In this document: one piece after another, positions 59,088 to 64,000 of the stretch
Layout: each line of letters starts with the position of its first letter
Numbering within the stretch: the stretch's first letter is position 1
DNA from: JBNKZU01 sp050301795
GTDB taxonomy: Bacteria; Pseudomonadota; Gammaproteobacteria; Thiohalomonadales; Thiohalomonadaceae
Direction: 5' to 3'
DNA length: 64,000 bases
Assembly: GCA_050301795.1 (NCBI GenBank)
Contig: JBNKZU010000014.1
Span: 132,538-196,537, forward strand
The notes under the pieces: model-generated
Database searches by the model: none
What the model was told of the DNA's origin: nothing
The model's input: only the letters and a program-made list of their open reading frames with translations
Made by a program: the position numbers and the translations under genes

Positions 59088-61346
59088 TTACACGGAATAG
59101 AGCTTTTCAATCACTTGGGAGTCAAACTGTTCCTTGATCATTGATGAAATCTCATCCGCCGTTCTAGACGCTAATACATTTTCTTTATTCAATTCCGCCT
59201 GCTTGTATTCACTATTGAGTATCATCCATTTAATCCTTGGAATGCTTGAGGCGTTCATACTGAAGTTATGTATCCCCATCCCCATAAGAATAAAGACGGC
59301 AACCGGATTGCCTGCCATTTCGCCACATACACTAACATCAATTTTGTGTTTTTTACCGGCATCCGCAACCATTCTTAATGCGTGTAAAACTGCTGGATGA
59401 AGCGAGTTATAGAGCTGAGCGACTCTCGGATTATTTCGATCAACGGCAAGCAGGTACTGGGTCAGGTCATTACTTCCAACAGATAAAAAATGAACCTTTT
59501 CAGCAATCGCATCTAATTGATAGAGTGCTGATGGTACTTCGATCATTACACCGATCTCTGGGTAGGCCACCTTGAACCCATCATCAATTAACTCACGATA
59601 CGCCTGTTGAATCACAGCAATAGCATCATCCAATTCATTAGTGTCGCTAATCATCGGCAATAAAATCTTAAGATTGCCATATTCTGCATGCGCTCGTAGC
59701 ATCGCCCGTACTTGGGTCAAGAAGATTTCGGGATGATCCAGTGTAAATCTGATTCCTCGCCAACCAAGAAATGGATTGTCCTCTTCAATTGGGAAATAGG
59801 GCAATGCCTTATCGCCCCCGATATCCAGGGTTCTCATAGTGACTGGGTGTGGAGAGAAGCTTTTTAGAACCCGACAATAGACCTTGTATTGCTCATCCTC
59901 TCCTGGAAACCGATCTCTCATCATAAATGGGTATTCGGTTCGATAGAGCCCAACACCTTCAGCACCACTATTCGCTGAGGGATTGATATCAGTCATCAAT
60001 CCTGTGTTAACCAATAGATTGATCTTAACTCCATCTTTTGTGATCGCAGGTTGATCCTTGATCTCAAGTAACTCTGAAAACTGTTGCTCCTCTTTTAGCT
60101 GAAGTTCACGAAACTCCTGACGCACCATTCGTGTCGGCTTGATATGAACTTCACCATTATGACCATCAACAATCAGATCAAGTCCGGAGATCATCTGAAT
60201 TGGTAGATCATCAACCCCCATAACCGCTGGAATATTCAGTGCTCGTGCCAAAATTGCAGTGTGGGAGGTACCCGAGCCTTTTACCGATACAATGCCTTTT
60301 AGGCGCTTAGCTGAAACCTCAGCCAACATTGATGGCGTCACCTCATTCGCAATGAGGATAGTATTTCGAGGCAGGGGTTCTTTCTCTTTTCTCTTGTCGA
60401 TAAACTGGTTTAGCAATCGATTACCAAGATCATAAATATCGTTTGCACGCTCTTGAAGGTAGGGATCCTCCATGCTTCGGAACACTTCAACATGAGACAT
60501 CACCACCTCACGAATGGCTGCCGGAGCCCACAAACCTGAGTGGATACGTTCAATGATCGCTTTTGAAATGCTTCCTCCATCAAGCATCATCACGTATGCG
60601 TCGAAGAGCGCTTTGTCACTCTCTGGGATCATTCCATCAAGGTTTTTCTGCATTTTTTTAAGACCACGCTTTACCTCAGAAAGTGCGCTCTTAAATGATT
60701 TAACCTCTGATTTGATATCGGTGACATCGCGATTCGAGACCATCTCCAGATCTCGCCCACCCTCTCTTACAACCGCTTTACCAATTGCAATGCCAGGAGA
60801 ACCGGCAAGACCTCGAAGAGGTTTACGCTCAAATTGTGCTGTTTTCCGTTTTGCCGTCAGTCCACCGGATATCTCAGCGTGAGCAATTGCGCCAGCAAGT
60901 TGAGCGGCGATGGTCATCATAAATGTTTCAATATCTTCTTTATAACGACTCTTTGATCTTTGCTGGAGGATAAGAACACCTAAAACCTGACGATGGTGAA
61001 TGATCGGAACCCCAAGAAAAGCGTTGTACTTCTCCTCCCCTGTTTCAGGGAAGTAGCGGTATCGTTCATGCTTCGGGGCGTTAGCAAGATTGATTAGCTC
61101 TGCTCGATCAGCAACAAATCCCACCAACCCTTCATCCAGCCCCAACCGAACATTGCCGATCGATTCTGGAGAGAGTCCATCTGAAGCCATTAATACCAGT
61201 TGCTGATGATTCTTATCCATTAGATAGATTGAACAGACGTCGCCGTTTAACTCCTTTTTAACGCGCATAACAATAATCGACAGTGCCTCGGTTAAATCAC
61301 GGGCACGATTGACCTCCTGTACGATCTGACGCAGTGTTTTTAACAT
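59088..61346 (-). CDS. ptsP: PEP-protein phosphotransferase with GAF domain (EI-Ntr)
   Basis: 752 residues, the first enzyme of the nitrogen-related phosphotransferase system, which passes phosphate from PEP to NPr and EIIA-Ntr and so controls potassium and nitrogen responses. The N-terminal GAF domain (about 1-150) is followed by enzyme I: PEP-utiliser N domain, the phospho-His in KGSGTSHTAILARAL (near 359), and the C-terminal barrel with TLDIGGDKALPYF, GSNDLTQYLLAVDRNNP and the catalytic Cys in VSVCGEMAGNP. NPr and EIIA-Ntr are not in the window. It follows rppH by 31 bases, the usual order. Confidence 0.96.
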   Translation of the reverse strand: MLKTLRQIVQEVNRARDLTEALSIIVMRVKKELNGDVCSIYLMDKNHQQLVLMASDGLSPESIGNVRLGLDEGLVGFVADRAELINLANAPKHERYRYFPETGEEKYNAFLGVPIIHHRQVLGVLILQQRSKSRYKEDIETFMMTIAAQLAGAIAHAEISGGLTAKRKTAQFERKPLRGLAGSPGIAIGKAVVREGGRDLEMVSNRDVTDIKSEVKSFKSALSEVKRGLKKMQKNLDGMIPESDKALFDAYVMMLDGGSISKAIIERIHSGLWAPAAIREVVMSHVEVFRSMEDPYLQERANDIYDLGNRLLNQFIDKRKEKEPLPRNTILIANEVTPSMLAEVSAKRLKGIVSVKGSGTSHTAILARALNIPAVMGVDDLPIQMISGLDLIVDGHNGEVHIKPTRMVRQEFRELQLKEEQQFSELLEIKDQPAITKDGVKINLLVNTGLMTDINPSANSGAEGVGLYRTEYPFMMRDRFPGEDEQYKVYCRVLKSFSPHPVTMRTLDIGGDKALPYFPIEEDNPFLGWRGIRFTLDHPEIFLTQVRAMLRAHAEYGNLKILLPMISDTNELDDAIAVIQQAYRELIDDGFKVAYPEIGVMIEVPSALYQLDAIAEKVHFLSVGSNDLTQYLLAVDRNNPRVAQLYNSLHPAVLHALRMVADAGKKHKIDVSVCGEMAGNPVAVFILMGMGIHNFSMNASSIPRIKWMILNSEYKQAELNKENVLASRTADEISSMIKEQFDSQVIEKLYSV

Positions 61347-61377
61347 ATTCCGTAGTCATTACCTGATATTAAGAGCA

Positions 61378-61923
61378 TTAGATTGCCGAACGACTCCTTG
61401 ACGACCTGAGATCCTTCGACTCCTGAGCAACATTCTGAGGATAGAGTATTGAGCGAAACTCCTCCAGAGCACTTTGGTATACCCTTTTTTTGAAAAATAC
61501 GATTTCTCGTGCTGGTTTCCAATAATCGACCCATTCCCAGTGATCAAATTCCGGTTTATCACTTAAATCCAATCGGATCTTTGACTCATCTGCGATCAAC
61601 CTCAATAGATACCAGCGCTGTTTTTGTCCAACGCACAACGGTTTACTACTAAAACGAATAAACTTCTCAGGTAGACGGTATTTAAACCATTTGCTACTTT
61701 TTCCGAGGATCTCGACATCATTAGAGCTCAAACCGATCTCCTCTTCCAACTCACGAAATAGCGCATCCTCGGCTGATTCCCCCTCCTGTAATCCCCCTTG
61801 AGGAAATTGCCAAGACTGTTGCCCGATGCGCTTAGCCCAAAGCAGTTTCCCCCTGTGATTACAGAGAATGATCCCTACGTTAGCTCTATATCCCTCTTTA
61901 TCGATTACACAACAGTTACTCAT
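61378..61923 (-). CDS. rppH: RNA pyrophosphohydrolase
   Basis: 181 residues, a Nudix hydrolase that removes pyrophosphate from the 5' end of mRNAs and starts their decay. The start YRANVGIILCNHRGKLLWAKR is family-specific, and the Nudix box GLQEGESAEDALFRELEEEIG (residues 44-64) is intact. The C-terminal Ser/Arg tail is variable. The rppH-ptsP pair is conserved in gammaproteobacteria. Confidence 0.95.
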   Translation of the reverse strand: MSNCCVIDKEGYRANVGIILCNHRGKLLWAKRIGQQSWQFPQGGLQEGESAEDALFRELEEEIGLSSNDVEILGKSSKWFKYRLPEKFIRFSSKPLCVGQKQRWYLLRLIADESKIRLDLSDKPEFDHWEWVDYWKPAREIVFFKKRVYQSALEEFRSILYPQNVAQESKDLRSSRSRSAI

Positions 61924-62112
61924 AAGTGGGTTGATTCTTCCATAGTTTCAGGTCATTGAGCAAATTGTTACAACAATAACCTTACTGATTACAGTCTATA
62001 GCACTCTTCATAAACTTAAGAAACCTACCTTTTCATCTATGGATTCACTTGACCCATAATGTATGATGAGTGAACCATCAAACCAAATTAATCATCGTTA
62101 TTGGAGTTTCCA

Positions 62113-62766
62113 TTGGGTCTGGCTATCTTTGATCTTGATAACACATTAATTGCTGGTGACAGCGATTATCTATGGGGAGAATTTCTTGTTGAAAAAGGCG
62201 TTGTGGATCGCGCCTATTACGAATCAGAGAACCTTCGCTACTACGAAGAGTATAAAGCTGGAACGCTTGATATTATGAGTTTTCTCCAATTCAGCTTAAA
62301 ACCACTCTCTGAGCACTCAATGGATCAACTCTTAGATTGGCGGGAGCAGTTTTTTCAAAAAAAGATTGCTCCAATTATGTTGGCTAAAGCAAAAGATTTA
62401 CTCAATAATCACCGTAAACGTGGCGATACACTTCTGGTCATTACCGCGACTAACACCTTTGTGACTCAGCCAGTGGTTAGTGCTTATGGTATTGAGCATC
62501 TGCTTGGCACCATTCCAGCGTGTGTTAACAATCGATTTACTGGTGAGATTGAGGGCATACCAACCTTTCAACAGGGAAAAGTGACTCGTTATCATCAATG
62601 GATAGAAGAGAACAACCTTAGTTTTGATGAAACATGGTTCTATAGTGACTCACACAACGATATGCCACTACTTGAGCTCGTTGATCATCCAGTAACGGTT
62701 GATGCTGATCAGCAACTTTCAACGATTGCAACTGACAGAGGGTGGTCACAAATCTCTCTACGTTGA
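62113..62766 (+). CDS. HAD-superfamily (subclass IB) phosphatase
   Basis: 217 residues from the preferred TTG at 62113, six bases after GGAG; a TTG at 62101 adds four residues. The HAD motifs are present: nucleophile Asp7-Leu-Asp9 in LAIFDLDNTL, Thr in VITATNTF, Lys in QGKVTRYHQW, and the acidic pair in YSDSHNDMPLLE. The cap and overall length match phosphoserine phosphatase-like HAD-IB enzymes, often annotated in this context as histidinol-phosphatase-like. The substrate is not determined. It stands alone, convergent with the ParA gene. Confidence 0.9.
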   Translation: MGLAIFDLDNTLIAGDSDYLWGEFLVEKGVVDRAYYESENLRYYEEYKAGTLDIMSFLQFSLKPLSEHSMDQLLDWREQFFQKKIAPIMLAKAKDLLNNHRKRGDTLLVITATNTFVTQPVVSAYGIEHLLGTIPACVNNRFTGEIEGIPTFQQGKVTRYHQWIEENNLSFDETWFYSDSHNDMPLLELVDHPVTVDADQQLSTIATDRGWSQISLR

Positions 62767-62788
62767 GAACACGACCAATCTTGAGGAG

Positions 62789-63457
62789 TTAAAGGTGTAG
62801 CCACTGAAGTAATGGGCGCCATTGGCGTCGATCTTTGTCATGTTGACGATCGATGTTTTCATGGATTGCGATGCCAGTTTCTGCGGCTCTGACATAGTTC
62901 TGACTATCACGAAGTGTTGTCACAAAGTCGATATCAAGCGAATTCAAAAATCGTTTCAGCGATTGAAAAATCACCGTATTAGCCTTAACACGGTTGGCAA
63001 CAACCGCAACTCGAACACCGTGACGTCTGACCTTAGCAACCAATAGGAGTTCTTCTATGAAATGTGAACAGGCGTGAATATCGATCGCCGAAGGGAGAAC
63101 AGGAATAATAATCGTATTAATATCCCGAACCAGTTCCAACAATGCACCACCAAAAATACCTGCTGGAGCATCGATTACCACATAATCGGTCTCTGGAGGA
63201 AACCGCATCAGCCAGCTACGAGTGACTGTTGCTGTCGAGCGCTGAAATCCGGCAATACCATGAATCTGTGCTAACTCGTCTGGTCTTACCTTCAACCACT
63301 GAATACTTGATCCTTGAGGATCATAGTCAACCAACACAGGTGAACGTTGAATAGAGGCAATATAGCCTGCCAGGTTTGTGGCTATTGTAGTTTTTCCACA
63401 CCCACCTTTTGAATTTACAACAAGTATTTTGTGTGGTTTTTTATTTCCTAATTCCAC
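62789..63457 (-). CDS. ParA/MinD-type ATPase
   Basis: 222 residues. The deviant Walker A KGGCGKTTIATNLA (Lys17, Lys22) is near the start, followed by LVDYDPQGSSIQWL and YVVIDAPAG. There is no N-terminal DNA-binding domain and no partner parB gene nearby, so this is an orphan ParA-like ATPase rather than the chromosomal Soj. Such proteins often position cellular cargo; none is evident here. It is separated by a terminator from the histone-like gene upstream. Confidence 0.87.
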   Translation of the reverse strand: MELGNKKPHKILVVNSKGGCGKTTIATNLAGYIASIQRSPVLVDYDPQGSSIQWLKVRPDELAQIHGIAGFQRSTATVTRSWLMRFPPETDYVVIDAPAGIFGGALLELVRDINTIIIPVLPSAIDIHACSHFIEELLLVAKVRRHGVRVAVVANRVKANTVIFQSLKRFLNSLDIDFVTTLRDSQNYVRAAETGIAIHENIDRQHDKDRRQWRPLLQWLHL

Positions 63458-63542
63458 GGATTAACCTTCGTTTTCCCCTGAGCTTAACAAACTATAGCAG
63501 TAGCTTACCCCATAGCTCCAGAATAAACATTTTCTCAGAATA

Positions 63543-63581
63543 AAAAAACCCAATCAGTGAAGAACACTGATTAGGTTTTTT
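63543..63581 (-). terminator. Intrinsic terminator of the histone H1-like gene
   Basis: A long stem, AATCAGTG (63552-63559) and CACTGATT (63565-63572), is extended by ACC/GGT pairs. It has a short loop, A- and T-runs on its two sides, and a T-run on the minus strand. It lies about 35 bases past the stop codon of the truncated gene to its right and separates it from the ParA-like gene. Confidence 0.88.
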
Positions 63582-63615
63582 AATGATGAGTCCCGTGTGA
63601 AGAGAGACTTAGTTT

Positions 63616-64000
63616 TTATTTTTTCTTGGCTACACGTTTTTTAGACGCTGCCTTTTTCTTGGTGGCAGCCTTCTTTTTAGTAGCTGCTTTCTTCTTGGTT
63701 ACAGCCTTTTTCTTAGTAGCTGCCTTTTTCTTAGTAGCTGCCTTTTTCTTAGTAGCTGCCTTTTTCTTAGGCGCTGCCTTCTTCTTAGTAGCTGCCTTCT
63801 TCTTAGGTGCTACCTTCTTCTTGGTCGCTGCCTTTTTCTTAGGCGCTGCCTTTTTCTTAGTAGCTGCCTTTTTCTTGGTAGCTGCCTTTTTCTTGGTCGC
63901 TGCCTTTTTCTTGGTAGCTGCCTTTTTCTTGGTAGCTGCCTTTTTCTTGGTAGCTGCCTTTTTCTTGGTAGCTGCCTTTTTCTTGGTAGCTGCCTTTTTC
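63616..64000 (-). CDS. Histone H1-like Lys/Ala-repeat DNA-binding protein, truncated by the window edge
   Basis: The last 128 codons of a minus-strand gene are visible; the start lies beyond the window. It is almost entirely a tandem hexapeptide, mainly Lys-Lys-Lys-Ala-Ala-Thr, with variants ending in Ala-Ala-Pro, Val-Ala-Pro and Ala-Val-Thr. It ends ASKKRVAKKK. This matches the AlgP/HctB/H1-like family, highly basic, disordered proteins that bind and compact DNA. The regular 18-base unit at DNA level makes length variation by slippage likely. Confidence 0.85.
   Translation of the reverse strand, partial: KKAATKKKAATKKKAATKKKAATKKKAATKKKAATKKKAATKKKAATKKKAAPKKKAATKKKVAPKKKAATKKKAAPKKKAATKKKAATKKKAATKKKAVTKKKAATKKKAATKKKAASKKRVAKKK
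63635..64000. repeat. 18-base tandem repeat encoding KKKAAT units
   Basis: About 20 copies of an 18-base unit (plus-strand form GCTGCCTTTTTCTTAGTA or with GGTA) run to the window edge and beyond. Copies nearest the right edge are identical or nearly so, while those nearest the stop codon have diverged more. This suggests recent copy-number expansion on the N-terminal side. The repeat lies inside the histone H1-like gene and keeps its frame. Confidence 0.9.

Noticed and set aside
63635..64000. CRISPR-like regular repeat at the right edge
   Set aside because: The 18-base units are contiguous with no unique spacers, stay in frame and encode KKKAAT units. It is a coding tandem repeat.

Overview
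The window is a chromosomal segment of a Gram-negative gammaproteobacterium with moderate G+C (mid-40s percent by eye). The evidence is the mre-mrdA-rodA-mltB-rlpA-dacA-(dat)-ybeD-lipB block, a complete System I (Ccm) cytochrome c maturation operon, the ilvBHC-pssA-leuA arrangement, a GAF-containing PtsP next to RppH, and a Lys/Ala-repeat histone H1-like protein. An anaerobe-type Rnf operon carrying a giant pyruvate:ferredoxin oxidoreductase, a CysB-like regulator, a TauE/SafE exporter and a periplasmic rhodanese fit a facultatively anaerobic or sulfur-metabolising lifestyle. That lifestyle and any closer taxonomic placement are inference. No rRNA, tRNA, CRISPR array, transposase or phage gene was seen.

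Layout. 1-4.6 kb (minus): a lipoprotein fragment, hslO and gatC-gatA-gatB, with two related inverted-repeat elements in the gaps. 4.9-15.2 kb (plus): cell-shape and peptidoglycan genes mreBCD, mrdA, rodA, mltB, rlpA and dacA, then a D-amino acid transaminase, ybeD and lipB. 15.2-17.3 kb (minus): a secreted unknown and a YihY/BrkB membrane protein. 17.4-24.2 kb (minus): ccmABCDEFGHI with its own promoter palindrome and terminator. 24.5-29.3 kb: mixed small genes, including a 57-residue Cys-containing protein, a CoA-binding protein, radical SAM, UPF0149, TauE/SafE and an EgtB-like protein with altered metal ligands. 29.3-32.3 kb (minus): an orphan hybrid histidine kinase and a CysB-like LysR regulator. 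32.5-46.2 kb (plus): rnfB, PFOR, rnfC-D-G-E-A, a Cys-rich membrane peptide, ppsA and ppsR. 46.3-55.8 kb (minus): a secreted unknown, rimI, type 4 udg, leuA, pssA, a rhodanese pair and ilvC-ilvH-ilvB. 56-59 kb (plus): DUF4124, a tautomerase, proS and a lytic transglycosylase. 59-64 kb: ptsP, rppH, a HAD phosphatase, a ParA-type ATPase and a truncated histone H1-like gene.

The most striking unit is 32.3-46.2 kb. A membrane ferredoxin:NAD oxidoreductase (Rnf) has the pyruvate:ferredoxin oxidoreductase gene inserted between its B and C subunits. It is followed by PEP synthase and the kinase/phosphotransferase that controls PEP synthase. Together these could join an ion gradient, low-potential ferredoxin, acetyl-CoA/pyruvate and PEP in one regulated module. 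The PFOR is enlarged to 1636 residues by internal insertions and a fused C-terminal ferredoxin domain.

Regulatory signals stand out. leuA has a leader peptide with five consecutive Leu codons behind a well-formed sigma-70-type promoter. ilvB has an intrinsic terminator between its upstream region and its start codon. mreC appears to begin at a non-canonical AUA codon. The ccm promoter and the lysR-rnfB divergent region carry perfect inverted repeats.
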